Shown here: one piece after another, positions 1-13,598 of the stretch
How positions within the stretch are numbered: position 1 is the first letter of the stretch
Layout of the letters: each line of letters starts with the position of its first letter
Made by a program: the position numbers and the translations under genes
The notes under the pieces: model-generated
What the model was told of the DNA's origin: nothing
Database searches by the model: none
The model's input: the letters and a program-made list of their open reading frames with translations, nothing else
From: Lamellibrachia satsuma
Lineage: Eukaryota; Annelida; Polychaeta; Sabellida; Siboglinidae
Reading direction: 5' to 3'
DNA length: 64,000 nt
Assembly: GCA_033239005.1 (NCBI GenBank)
Contig: BSQZ01000037.1
Span: 4,875,001 to 4,939,000, forward strand

Positions 1-715
1 AACAATAACACTGCAGATTGTAACTCGCGCGTTTTTGGTATATTTGTCTTGTTTTTTGGACATGTTCCGGGATTAGTATTTACTGGTCTTATTTACTGCT
101 GGATGGCGTACTGAGATTTATACATTTTGTTTTTGGCGTGGATGATGTTGCGTGGCTCATCTTGCCTGTCTTATTGCGTGGCTGGGGTCGGTCTTTTATA
201 ATGTTCTGCATATTGGAGAAAGTGCATCGGAGACGTCACGCATACCCACGACCAAACAACTCGTTCTTGTCACTAAGCATATCACGGTGCACATAGTGCG
301 TAGATTATAATATAGCCGGCGCTACTACGGACAAACGGCGTCTTTAAAGTCGAGTTATGCGAGGCAATTAGTCGCGAGCGACAAGTCATTGGCAACAAAT
401 TGCTTCGTTTATGTCACCTTTGGCGACCCGCCGGGAAATTCTGCAGCACAGCACGACGGCTTATTTAACTACGCATCGCTTTGCGTCAACATAAAACGAA
501 CGTCAAAACAACGCAAGGCTGTCGTTTGTCCTTAACGAAAAGAACTTATTCAAGACTCTAATGATCATTCATTCATGCGCCAGCCGTTGGCGCTTCGTAG
601 AAAATAATTGTTTTGTAATCACCGAGCTGTCTCTAGTGGAATCATCACTCATCGTTAGATCACCACCTAACCAATATCTCGCTGCCACTGACTTTTTAAA
701 TTTAAGATAATTTTA
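1..715. other. No gene recognised
   Basis: I see no credible exon, RNA gene or transposon end here. The reading frames are short and show no known motif. Confidence 0.5.
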
Positions 716-718
716 TTA

Positions 719-1151
719 GGGGCTATCCATAAAGTACGTCACGCTATTTTTTTTATACCTTTTTGAGCCCCCCCCACCCCTTAGTCACGCTTCGTAGCGC
801 GGGCATGCACACTCCCCCAAAGACTACGTTCGTTTTAAGACACCCCTCCACACACCTAATATGCATACATCTATTTTCACCAAGTTTGTAGTCTTTTGGC
901 GTTTCATTACATACTTCACTGACGCATGGTAGAATCCGCGTTCCTTTTCCTTTCGAATTTCGTTGAAATAATATTATAGCCAAAGACTGGCATTGCAATC
1001 ACTGCTATCGGTCTGATATTAACAGCTAGACGAGCAAGAAAAACATTTTTAATAAAGAACGAACGATCGCCAAAACGCCCCCATGTAACGCTCCGTGACG
1101 CTTACTCTGACACCCCTTCCTTTGAGCGTGACGTACTTTATGGATGGCCCC
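719..1151. mobile_element. MITE with Harbinger-like ends
   Basis: A 433-bp element is bounded by inverted ends beginning GGGGCTATCCATAAAGTACG on the left, with a matching complement ending at 1151 (one-base indel or mismatch near the tip). The trinucleotide TTA is present directly outside both ends (716-718 and 1152-1154), which is the target duplication expected of PIF/Harbinger-type elements. It has no transposase frame; the open frame on the minus strand at 753-998 is incidental. Superfamily assignment rests only on the ends and the TTA. Confidence 0.7.
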
Positions 1152-1154
1152 TTA

Positions 1155-2054
1155 GCATCTCAATTATTTAAAGAAGTACGTTGCAGAAATGTTGCTATAG
1201 CGAGCTTGTGATAGTGTCCACGGACAGCGTTATATACGATAGATAGCAACAACGTGGGAGACACCAACACATACACCAGAGTGGAATTCGCCGCATGCTT
1301 TGTCAGCTGTTTTAGTGCAAAATCAAATCATTTAGCCGTGGCAGTCGTTGTGTGGAATCTTGTTTCACGGTGGTCGCCTCCGTATTGTAAGGTAACCTTA
1401 TTTTACGCTGTGCGCGTACAGAACGTAAGGTCGTCGCAAATTAAGTCTACGTTGGCGGTTATGTCCAATAACTGGATCTGTTCGACGGTTGCTGTATCGC
1501 AGACTAAATCCAATTATTTTCGGAATGTGTCGACGGGACAGTCGCGACACGGGGATGTAGGACACGCACATTATATAGACGAGATGTATGTGTTGTGATT
1601 GTGTGTGGATTCGCACCAAATGAATACTTTGTGTAAAATTAATAATATGCCAACGACCAACCTCCGCGCATGTGTGAACACGCATCGTATCACCCCTGCC
1701 ACAACCCACATTTATTTACAGATTTTACACATCGTTATTTCATGTGGTCAACTGCTAACATTTGTCACAAATTTCTCAATTTCAATTGCATGCAGTTGCG
1801 TATAGTATTTTGTGTTGCTTTTGGACTAGAAACGCAACAACGCTCGTTTTTGTGTGGAACTATTTTACGTAGGCACTCCTATCTCAAGTGCATAAATGTC
1901 AACGAGTTGTAAACAACAATGTCATCCAATCGTTTATATTACTCCGCAAACCGCCCGGCAGTGGTGATATCGTGAGTGGCGCCACTGTCGGCGTGTATGG
2001 TCAACGACACAATCATTGGATTATGCACATAATATTATATACTTACTTATACAC
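1155..2054. other. No gene recognised
   Basis: Several short open frames overlap on both strands between 1254 and 2136, but none carries a recognisable domain, splice-site pattern or low-complexity explanation. Confidence 0.45.
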
Positions 2055-3478
2055 AGTGTGCATAAAATGTAGGTGTTTACAGCTTCATATATTAAAGGTG
2101 CTTAATCAATTCGATTGTTTTGCTAGTCTCATTTAAAATTAAGTTTGCGAAAAAACAAACCTACATAGTATCCAATACAACATGCTAGCTCGTTTGTGTA
2201 ACTTTTGTATGTAGTTTCTGTGAAATCATTAAACAAACTATTAAATTAGTTAATGCTTGTTCAAGCATTTACTGAAGTGAAATTAAAAATGCTGAAAAAT
2301 AAAAGTCACGCCTATGATCAGCATTGACCCACACAGTGTTTACCGTTTTGGATATCCACTATTTTTATCCTTACCAGATCTAACAACTAAATTCAATTCT
2401 TTCGATGATTTGAAACAAAAATAGGCATTTTTAAAAATTAAATCGACTGCGGATGTTACATAAGCTGTTCACACACTACATATTTGGCCACCAATGAACC
2501 GGATTTACAGCTAAATCAGTCTTGGAAGCAGTTTTAAACTTTTCAGCTTTACCAAAGGACATTCATTCGCCGGATTTTTACATAACAACAATCAATTGTG
2601 AATGGAATATAAATTATTGAATGGAGTATGAAATAGTGAATGACAATATATATGTAATGCGACTTTTACTTGATTGAATGATACACACGTACGCACTCAC
2701 GCACACTCACACGCACACGCACGCGCACGCGCACACGCACACGCACACGAACATCCACATTTCAACGTATCGTGCAATGTTTATTAATTGCTCAAATATT
2801 GCTGTGCCATAACAATTTAACAAGATTTAACAATATTGCCATCCAAGTCAAAACACCCAGATGACAAGTGGACAAGGAAGCCATTGGTTTATCGAGAGTC
2901 CAACAATTTTTCATCTATGTGAAACCCGGAGATATTTGTTAATTTTTTTACGGTGCTAGCAGTTACAGTACTTGTTATAAACCAGTATGCCAAGCTTCAC
3001 AAGTTAAGTAAACATTCACAATTCGTGGTTAAATAAATATTGTTCTTTCAGTCATTATCAGCACACGACTCGCTGGCTGAGCCATCGATACGAGCCGCCC
3101 TAGCGTTGTTACAGTTGTAACAACTTGCCCGAATGCAATTGTAACAATTTGCTCCAAACACAATTTTTGCAGTTGAACGCACGTGGACAATAACAAATCC
3201 AGAATTTCAGTTTAATTTCTATTTGACATAACCCCTTATATTATATAGTAGACATCTTTCAAATTTCATGCACGAAACGAAAAAGTGGTTGCGTGAGATG
3301 ATGTTATGTGGGTGTATCAACAAAAGGTTTAGGTGGCTAAAAAGTAAAGTTGCTTCCACACCTCATTAATGTTGTTTTCTTAACTCCCGACTTTGGACAG
3401 TGTCAGTGTCTGCTGGTGGACTTCCAACCAAATACTGTCGATGGTATATCCATGTGTGCTATGTTTTCGTAAAACGAC
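2055..3478 (+). repeat. Dispersed repeat family A, copy 1
   Basis: This stretch is similar to 13825-14812 (copy 2) and, in its left part (about 2100-2465), to 41225-41645 (copy 3). Shared blocks include GTAGGTGTTTACAGCTTCAT near 2070, the AAATTATTGAATGGAGTATG block near 2610, and the block around 3040-3140. A CR1 tail (2811-2975) is inserted in this copy but absent from copy 2. A CA-rich microsatellite sits at about 2690-2750. The right edge passes directly into the 44-bp minisatellite. Confidence 0.8.
2811..2975 (-). mobile_element. CR1 3-prime-end fragment
   Basis: Read on the minus strand, this 165-bp piece matches the last part of the long CR1 element at 52323-52500. It includes the GCTAGCAG block, the segment TCGATAAACCAATGGCTTCC, and the short tandem TCTTGTTAAAT-type tail. 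It is strongly 5-prime truncated, as usual for target-primed insertion. It interrupts dispersed repeat copy 1. Confidence 0.75.
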
Positions 3479-4930
3479 GTTGTAACAACTTGCCCCTGTA
3501 TACAACTAGCCTCGGTTTCCCCTGTGGAACAACTTGTCCCTGTATACAACTAGCCCCGGTCTCCCCTATGTAACAACTTGTCCCTGTATACAACTAGCCT
3601 CGGTTTCCCCTGTGGAACAACTTATCCCTGTATACAACTAGCCACGGTCTCCCCTATGTAACAACTTGTCCCCGTATACAACTAGCCACGGTCTCCTCTA
3701 TGTAACAACTTGTCCCTGTATACAACTAGCCCGGTCTCCCCTATGTAACAACGTGCCCCTGTATACAACTAGCCACGGTCTCCCCTGTGTAACAACTTGT
3801 CCCTGTACACAACTAGCCCCGGTCTCCCCTATGTAACAACTTGTCCCTGTATACAACTAGCCCCGGTTTCCCCTGTAGAACAACTTGCCCCTGTATACAA
3901 CTAGCCGCGGTCTCCCCTATGTAACAACTTGTCCCTGTATACAACTAGCCACGGTCTCCCCTATGTAACAACTTGTCCCTGTATACAACTAGCCACGGTC
4001 TCCCCTATGTAACAACGTGCCCCCGTATACAACTAGCCTCGTTCTCCCCTATGTAACAACTTGCCCCTGTATACAACTAGCCCCGGTCTCCTCTATGTAA
4101 CAACTTGTCCCTGTATACAACTAGTCACGGTCTCCCCTATGTAACAACGTGCCCCCGTATACAACTAGCCCCGGTCTCCCCTATGTAACAACGTGCCCGC
4201 GTATACAACTAGCTACGGTCTCCCCTGTGTAACAACGTGCCCCCGTATACAACTAGCCCTGGTCTCCCCTATGTAACAACGTGCCCCTGTATACAACTAG
4301 CTACGGTCTCCCCTATGTAGCAACTTATCCCTGTATACAACTAGCCACGGTCTCCCCTGTGTAGCAACTTGTCCCCGTATACAACTAGCCCCGGTTTCCC
4401 CTGTGGAACAACTTGCCCCTGTATACAACTAGCCACGGTCTCCCCTATGTAACAACTTGTCCCTGTATACAACTAGCCACGGTCTCCCCTATGTAACAAC
4501 GTGCCCCCGTATACAACTAGCCTCGTTCTCCCCTATGTAACAACTTGCCCCTGTATACAACTAGCCCCGGTCTCCCCTATGTAGCAACTTGTCCCTGTAT
4601 ACAACTAGCCCCGGTCTCCCCTATGTAACAACTTGTCCCTGTATACAACTAGCCCCGGTCTCCCCTATGTAACAACTTGCCCCTGTATACAACTAGCCCC
4701 GGTCTCCCCTATGTAACAACGTGCCACTGTATACAACTAGCCCCGGTCTCCCCTATGTAACAACGTGTCCCTGTATACAACTAGCCACGGTCTCCCCTAT
4801 GTAACAACGTGTCCCTGTATACAACTAACCCCGGTCTCCCCTATGTAACAACTTGTCCCTGTATACAACTAACCCCGGTCTCCCCTATGTAACAACGTGC
4901 CCCTGTATACAACTAGCCCCGGTCTCCACT
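3479..4930 (+). repeat. 44-bp minisatellite, about 33 units
   Basis: A tandem array has the core GTAACAACTTGTCCCTGTAT followed by ACAACTAGCCACGGTCTCCC and CTAT, 44 bp in all. Units differ by a few substitutions (for example TTGTCCC/GTGCCCC, GCCACGG/GCCCCGG). The array starts exactly where copy 1 of the dispersed repeat stops matching copy 2. Single related units appear at about 13790-13806 and 16628-16668. No frame stays open through it. Confidence 0.93.
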
Positions 4931-5789
4931 GTGCATTCAGTCTGTATAAAGTAGAATTTAAAGAAAAAATTGTAGCAACAAACAGTCAGTCAATATACGA
5001 CAGTTTTTAAATCTTTCATTTTTCATTTCATTGGGCGCCTTCGTTTACGCGTTTTCGCAGTTTGACCCAGAGTAATTATTTTGTTAGTTTCATGGAACTA
5101 TGAAAAGGCAACGATTATTTTTGTGTTGTCTACTGCAAAAAGGATAACGATAGACGGTGGTCACAAATTAACGTCAGTTTTTATGAAGCTACCGTTGGAC
5201 GCAAACATGCAATTGGCGGAACGGCTTGATTTATCACTCGCGTAATAACGTCCATGAAATATGGCTTCTTCAACCAAGCGAGTAGAAATAACGGTATATG
5301 TCGAAGATAGATTTGGTTTCTTCAATCTGGTCTGTTGTTTGATTAATGTATTTTGCATTTTGGTGGTGTTACTGGCTGGGCTGTTTGACATCGAGCGTCT
5401 ACTATAAAGCTACATGGTCGGGTCGTTTTAACTTAACATTATGTTATATACTACACACTGTATCTATTCTAGCAGCTTTCCCGCTCAAATGTGCTATACG
5501 AACCACAATTAAAATAATTGTTTTGACCGCCGTCTGTTTAATCTGAATATTTCGACCCGAATATAATGTTTACCTTGCATGTTGAACGGCGATGTCGAAA
5601 TTCATAAACAGACAACGGTCAAATTATATCTCTAAAATGCGGTTCATTATACACACTTTGACGGCCAATGTGTTAGACTAGACTAAGTCAAAGTTTATCA
5701 TTTATATTATATAACATAAAAAAGGGGGGCGCCCAGTTTCCTAAACATGACACTAGGTGGCAAGACTTATTGTTCAAATTTCTACAGCA
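4931..5789. other. No gene recognised
   Basis: Unique-looking, AT-rich sequence. I recognise no exon or repeat family in it. Confidence 0.45.
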
Positions 5790-5792
5790 TGC

Positions 5793-5861
<69 letters not shown>

Positions 5862-5862
5862 C
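5790..5862. repeat. (ACGC)n microsatellite
   Basis: About 18 tandem copies of the tetranucleotide ACGC. The Arg-Thr-His-Ala and Val-Arg-Ala-Cys reading frames across it are by-products of the repeat. Confidence 0.95.
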
Positions 5863-8240
5863 AGTAGCACTCTCTTATAAGGCCACTCTTCTGCAAGGCT
5901 GCAGTAGCCTCATAGGAAGGGGAATTATCATGTGAAAGCTTTATTTGCTGCATGGCAAGGTGACCTGGTGATGGTGAGGATGACGGTTTTTGACTGGGGC
6001 CTCCTTATAAGAGGGACCACTATAAATAATTGTGAATTACAATAGATTGTGCATAGTAAATACGTAAATACATATGAAATAACATGAATTTTTATTTGTA
6101 ACACATTTCCTAAATTCATGTTTTTTTTGCAAAAAAAATACATTGTCTTGAAAATTCAATCAAGGTCGAACACGTCGATCATCACCAGCAGGGTGGAGCT
6201 GTGCGAACACATGCTGTCCATCGCAACGATTAACTTATTGGATCTTCAAATAGCCCACGAACGTCGCGCGACTGGCCTCGGACACCGACTCTGTGATCGT
6301 GCTTTGGCAGTCCAAGCCAAGTTGTTCGGCCTTTCTCGGCGATGGCTGCGCGTGGAAATTCGGAGTAACACAAGAAAACCTTCTTCTGTTTTTCTATGAT
6401 CAGGACAAAGCTGAACTGCCCTTTGTTTTATATTGTGACTCTCACCGATGTCCAGACGGGTGGCGCCATGGCGGTGTCATCCCATAGCGATAGTCTGCTT
6501 GTCACGGACAATATCCGTCTTTAATACGCACGGGCTGCAGCTGGAGGCGATTGTCTCTGACACTAATTTGCAAGCCTGACAACCGCTGCTCATCATTGGA
6601 GATTCACTACTGACAACAACAATCCATCTGTGTTTAGTAATTGGTACTATGAAGACAAGGTAGGACGGGGAGCAAATCAGAACGATAGGGGACAAATGGC
6701 TGTACTGGTGGCAACGAGTATGAACGTTATAAATGTCGTCATCTGATGAACAAGTGCAGGAAGGCGCCACCTGGTGGTGTCTCGGCAGCTATTTCTAACG
6801 AGATGAAAAATCCGCCCGTAATAAAGGGGGTTGTGCCCGGGCACCTGATGGACACCCCCGGAATCCACCCGTGAACACGATCAGATTTTGCAAGTAAATT
6901 AAAATTGCAGTTATATTAATTTCCAAACTGAATGAATATATACGGGGGACATGCGTTCAGTGCAATTTGATAAGTGAGAAGGTTGAATCGGAACAACGGC
7001 GTAGGCCTACATTAGCGTCTTAGACCATCATCGTTTCTGTTGTGGGTAACGGATTGGATAATCGGCTGATATTAATCAAAGCAATTCATTGCATTTCCGG
7101 CGAATCAAATATCAGTTGTAAAGGTCATACTCATATTACATGCGTCGTCTGCTTACGTCAACTCCAGACTCGAAGCCTTCGCTTCGAGTCAGTTCAAGTC
7201 TGCGATTTATAATAGTCAGCCGAACGTGGTTGCCTTATAAACGTCAAGAAACTATGTAGTCCCGGCTCACTGTTTTATAGAGTATAAAGTTGGTTAAAGT
7301 GAAACCAAATGTATTTTCTATAATCAAGAATATCACGCATGTGGTTAAGTAAATATACCTCGTTGAACACCGAAAATCTGTTTAACAGCAGCGCCATATT
7401 TGTTCAGAATCCTACGTCAAGAGTGCTGACTAGGTTTCCCACAACTCCAACTTTAAACGCCTGATCATAGACACAGACGACTTCAGGCCTTAACGTTATC
7501 CGTCGCCGGATGAAGGATCTTGACCCATTAGTTGACGAAAATATATCAACTTCAAAACACGATTCTTCAAAATGGGCCGAACAAAGTCTAGCATATCGAG
7601 TGGGCTTCTAACCAGCCCGCCAGCAATTGTGAATCCGTTGCTTCAATACTGTCTGTTTTTCCAGTGGAAATAAAAAAAGACAAATCTCTATACCTCGCTG
7701 AATCATATTTACATCCGAATGCTGCACAGTACATTTTGCTGCGTGTAAATCCATTCTAAAAGCAAATAAAAATGTAACTACACATCTCAGCCACTCAAAA
7801 AATTATTGCGATAAACAGCGCCTACGTCACAGGCGCATTTGGGGTTAAGTGGCTGATCACCACTGATTGGTCAAAATTGCAAACACTGATGATTATGTCA
7901 GCCTCTTCGAAGATAGACCAGTTTTAGGTACTCTTATAGATGCAAAGGCCCAAAACAATGCCTTTGGTTTCACCTTACGTGTCAGCCTAGATTTTACTGG
8001 AGTCTGTGCACAGAGAACCAACTTTGATGTTTCCTCTCTGATGGCAACTTCCGACTGCCGCCGACAATGAACTGGACAATGGGAGGGGGGGGGCACATAC
8101 CATTATTTTATTTCCGGGTTCAGGTAGACAGTGGCTGATTGGTTTAAGCGAATAATGACGTCGAACGTCTTCCGTGTTGGTTTTCTGCAAAAAGAAACTG
8201 TAAGTGGGGAAAACTGCGTTACGGGAAAATAGTAGTCAGA
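5863..8240. other. No gene recognised
   Basis: Short reading frames occur on both strands (for example 6118-6399 plus, 6477-6770 minus, 7867-8070 plus), without domains or convincing splice structure. A short perfect hairpin lies at 7167-7190. Otherwise I can assign nothing. Confidence 0.45.
7167..7190. other. Perfect 10-bp hairpin
   Basis: GACTCGAAGC and its exact reverse complement GCTTCGAGTC are separated by four bases. It is isolated, with no adjacent gene or T-run, so no role can be assigned. Confidence 0.6.
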
Positions 8241-8332
8241 TGTCATCGACGTCTCTCTGTCACTTCCTCCCCCTCTCTCTTTCCACCTCTCTCTCCATCT
8301 CTTTCCCCCTCACTCCATATCTCTCTTTTCCT

Positions 8333-8377
<45 letters not shown>

Positions 8378-8640
8378 CCCCTCTCCCTCCCTCTTCCTTT
8401 CCCCCTCTCTATCTCGTTCTCTCTTTCTCCATATCTCTCCCCCCTCTCTCTCCCTCTCCCCCTCTCTCTTTCTCCCTCTACCCCTCTCTATCGCATTCTC
8501 TCTTTCTCCCTATCTCTCTTTTCTCCCTCTCTATATTCCCTCTCTCTCTCCCTTTCTCCCTGTCTCTGTTTCCCCCTCCCCTCTCTCTCTTTCCTCTCCC
8601 CTCTCTCTCGTTCCCTCTTTCTTCTCCTCTCTCCAACTGT
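8241..8640. repeat. CT-rich simple repeat
   Basis: A 400-bp pyrimidine tract of CTCTCT, CCCTC and CTTTCTC runs. The Ser-Leu-rich reading frame across it is low-complexity and not a gene. Confidence 0.95.
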
Positions 8641-9072
8641 ATCTGGCTGTGGTGCCTAGTCTAGCTATTCCAGGGTATTTCTTAGTCTCGGTGCCGTTGA
8701 TAAGTCGAGAATAAAGACGACGATCGCCAACGGAACTGTTAGAGTCGTCGCCATCATCGATTTAGCAGAAAGTCGATGTTGGCAGAATGTGTAGCCTTTT
8801 CCAGACGTGTCCGATTTACACGGATCAATGCCTGCTGTTTAGCTATTAACTCACGCTGTCTGCTGCTGCCTAACTACTGAATGCTATTACTGTGTGAAAT
8901 TCGTACTCACTAGGTGGCGCACCAATTTCTTCTGTTTTGTTCTTGCCACAAAGTTGCTGGATATTACTACGCGTAGCCAATTTCACTAGTTGCGTCATCG
9001 AATATGTTGCACTGCAACCCAAAAGTAGTGCAATTCTGCGGAATGATAGTGGTGTCATATTCTGGTCATCAG
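8641..9072. other. No gene recognised
   Basis: Spacer between two microsatellites. I see no exon or repeat. Confidence 0.45.
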
Positions 9073-9830
<758 letters not shown>

Positions 9831-10112
9831 CGACAGACACGTTGCCAGTCCCCAGGCATGTCTGTGATACTCTTTGCAGTTTGACAGACGCGTTGCCAGT
9901 CGCCATACATGTCTGTGATACTCTTTGCACTTTGACAGACGCGTTGCCAGTCGCCATACATGTCTGTGATACTCTTTGCAGTTTGACAGACGCGTTGCCA
10001 GTCGCCATACATGTCTGTGATACTCTTTGCACTTTGACAGACGCGTTTTCAGTCGCCAGGCATGTGTGTGATACTATTTGCACTTTGACAGACACGTTGA
10101 CAGAGGCGTTGT
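9831..10112. repeat. 51-bp minisatellite, 5-6 units
   Basis: The units read roughly AGACGCGTTGCCAGTCGCCA, TACATGTCTGTGATACTCTT, TGCACTTTGAC. Units alternate between TGCACTTTGAC and TGCAGTTTGAC, so a 102-bp higher-order period is also present. Because 51 is a multiple of three, open frames of 17-residue repeats appear on both strands; I treat these as artefacts rather than a protein. Confidence 0.93.
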
Positions 10113-11290
10113 AAGTAGCACGCACGCACCTACGCACCTACGCACTTAAGCACCTACGCACGCACGCACGCACACGCTGCCACACGGCAACACACACAAA
10201 CGAAAATGTAGTAGGTGTAGGCAACTACCGAAAAAAACTGCCATAGCCTAAACCCAACTACAAACACGAGGACATTGACAACTACAAGGATTGGAAAATA
10301 TGCAATGAATACTCATACAAGAGCTTTAAACTAATATTACATTTTCCATATCAATTTAGTATTACTAAAATAGCCCCGTAGATATGTACAAACCCTACAA
10401 AACTCCTGGGTTATTTGGTGTAAAACTTGAGACGATGGCGCCCGTTGTAGTAACCATGGAAATGACGTAGGTGATGACCCCGGGCAGTAAATAAATGGGA
10501 TTGGCTGATTGGACAAAACAGACATAATCCCGTAAATGATATGTTTGTAATGTGAAATTAAAATAATTATTGCTACTAATCTGATTGCAAAAGTAGTCAT
10601 GCATGATGTATCGCTACCATCGTCTGCACATCTTTATTGCGATGTATACGTTTACTGCAGTGTTTTATGATTGCAGACCCTATTAACTGCGTAAGTTATA
10701 ACAGTGTCACAGAAATAGTGACAGAAAAGGTCAATGAAAGTCGGTTAATGAGCAACATTTCAGGTGATATGATTGTGGAACTGTTTCCTAGTTAGTATAG
10801 GACAAGCCACGTAAAACACGCTAAATTAAAGTTACTGAAATTACTGCTTAGGGGAATAAAAAAACGCATTTAATAGAGTTAAATTAACAGTTGTATAACG
10901 TTACATATAATATAATAATGTTAATAAGTGCACGTGCAATTCGCCGTGTATATGGACAAGGTCCATCCAGAGGCACTTAAAATACACAGGTTATAAAATT
11001 AATGTGTTTGATAATAAATTAGTTAAAACATGACATATGTGCATATTTAATATTTAAAAAAGAAAAACGAAAGTGTTAAATAACTAGTAATAAATTTGAC
11101 AAAAACAAGAAGCATATGTAAACTAATCGCTACTCGTCGCAAGCCTTGCGAAAACGTTGTGTCTTTAAAAGTCTCTTTTGAAAACGTGTCTAAGGATGAT
11201 ACTGTCTTTATATGGAGAGGAAAACTGTTCATTCTGTCTTCCCTTGTCTCCTTTCATTCGGTCTCCTCTGTTTCAATCTGGTTTTTTTTC
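10113..11290. other. No gene recognised
   Basis: It begins with an irregular CGCACGCACCTA tract (to about 10175) and is then AT-rich. The short minus-strand frames at 10337-10604 show no known domain. Confidence 0.45.
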
Positions 11291-11302
11291 TCTCTTCTCT
11301 CT

Positions 11303-11334
<32 letters not shown>

Positions 11335-11507
11335 TCCTCCCTCCCTCCCTCCCTCCCTCCCTCCCTCCCTCCCCTCTCCCACCCACCCTCCTTCCGTCCC
11401 TCCCTCCATCCCTCCCTCCCCCCGTCCTTCCCCCTCTCTCCCTCCCTCCCACTCTACCCCTCCCTCTCCCCCTCCCTCCCTCCCTCCTCCCTCCCTTACT
11501 TCCTTTT
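11291..11507. repeat. CT/CCTC simple repeat
   Basis: A CT run followed by many CCTC tetranucleotides. It gives Ser-Leu-Pro-rich frames in all three forward readings, a sign of low complexity rather than coding. Confidence 0.95.
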
Positions 11508-13598
11508 GACTAATCCGCGAGAGGCACCACATGTATAGTGTTTGATTTATAATTGCTTCGGTCCTTATGTATCACTCGTGTTTACTGTTGGCATTATGGA
11601 CGTAGTTTCAATCGATAACATAACTATTGTGTTGGTTTGATCGTTGTCCTAACAATGATGCGCAGACCACTGCGCAGATACCTCGATCGCTGGGTAGTCG
11701 GCCACCTTTATAATGCAGCCCACGGCGGCGTGCGGACGTTGTTGGCGATCCAGATATATTTTCATAGACGCCGGGATGTGAAAATTAAGCTGGGATCTGG
11801 GGACGTGGCAAGATATCCCGTCAGCATTTCCCGTCGGGTTCGTCTTCGCGGTTTCCCACGAACGTCTCCCCGTTGGTTCACTCCTCGCCAGGCGTCTCGC
11901 CCCCGCCCTACCAAAGCTGGCAAGATTGCTCATGATCACGATTAAATGCTGCTATGCCTATCAACTGATTATATATCACTTGTCTATGAGCATTACACGT
12001 TAACAGTCATTGTGAATACTGGTCACAGTAACCACCGTCCACAGCGCCATGTTTAAATCACATGAAGCATCACTCGACAACGGTTCAAATGTTTAATGCA
12101 AATTCAGTGTTAATCCACAAATGCGGATTGGCTATAAATAAGGATAACCTTTGAAATATCAAATAATCCGTATTTACACAAAACATCACATCACTCGAAG
12201 CAAACATAGGTCATACATTTCGCGCATTATGGCATGAAGTTTAAGAGGAGACCAACTGTTTGAGGAAGGTAGATAAACTAGACAAAATGACTGGAAGAAA
12301 TTATATACTGATTGTGTAAACACTGACAATGTGAACGTGTAAGCCAAAACACCAACGCCTTCCTTGTCCACTTGCAACGCGGAGCTCGTTGCGTGGATAG
12401 TAGTCTTGTTAAAATATCGTCTCACACATCGACGCCACGATTCATTGACGAAAGCTACGCTGATACGTGCAGGACAGACTCGGCTCTGTGCAATGTACTT
12501 GCCACTTAGCACGAAACAACGCCGTCAGGACGTAGCTGTCGACGGGTATTCCCACCCAGGGCTCATCAAACCAACTCCAGCCATCGATAATGTTTCCGCT
12601 ATCCGGTGCTAACCGCATCGCCCAGGCAGGGGTCTCAACCTCCCATCTCCCACTTGTTTTGGGAGCCAACCTCCCACCATTTTTTAGGGCCAGCCTCCCA
12701 CTTCCTGCCACACCCCCACCCGCTGCGCCACCGCTGGTTCCGTCGGGTGTAAGAAGTAATGATGCGCGAGAAGACCACGTGTTGATGACGTAACGAAGAC
12801 AAAGATGGCGATTGCCTCGATAAGACGATAGTGATGACGATGACTACATTAATATTGAATATAATTTTTTTTGCACAAATGTAAATAGTACTGACACAAC
12901 AATTCTCATATTACTAGTTTGCATTTCAGGTGGTAGCAACGGTGACGCTGTTAATGATGATGACAGTCATGACACTGGTTTTGACATCTTTGTCGTCGAC
13001 GTTATTAATGACACTGGCATTGACATTAATGACGTAGACGACAATGATACACATGAAAAAAAATGCAGTGATGACAAACTTGACTGTAATGTGAGTTAAC
13101 GCGTAACACATATGCTAACGCGTGGACAGACATGTTTGATTTAGTATGTAGTAGTTTGATTTAGTATCGTACTATGCAAATATAGACAATAAACCATGAT
13201 AGTGCATCGCACAATCATGATAATCAGCCTTTATGACGCATCTTACAAAACTAGGCACGAGTTGTATATCACAACCAATAATATAAAACCTTCAACAACA
13301 ACAAAAATATCGTTTATCTCACAATGCAACAGCTGCAACAACCATATATCAATGCAATTAGCAAAACGTGTTGTAAGTTTAATATGGAGTGCTCGGATTC
13401 GTTGTTATTTCATTATGTCTCAACTGGTCGATGATCATAATAACAGTACAATCTCAGATCCGCAGCTTGTTTATTTTGTCTGACTTCAATGGACTCAAAT
13501 CAGCCGTACAAAAACAATGTGATTTAACCTCTCATCAAACCTAGCCGATGTGATTTAACCTCTCATCAAACCGAGCCGATGCTGGGTGGCTTAATATG
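11508..13598. other. No assignable gene; GC-richer open frame 11637-11945
   Basis: The segment 11637-11945 is relatively GC-rich and open on both strands (102 codons forward, 96 reverse), but neither translation resembles a family I know. A pyrimidine-rich patch lies at 12620-12740. A 33-bp sequence is duplicated at about 13515-13590 (GTGATTTAACCTCTCATCAA twice). The rest shows no gene. Confidence 0.4.

Noticed and set aside
8204..8659. Ser/Leu-rich 151-codon frame
   Set aside because: Translation of a CT simple repeat.
11637..11945. 102-codon GC-rich frame as a single-exon gene
   Set aside because: No recognisable domain, and the opposite strand is equally open. Left as unassigned.
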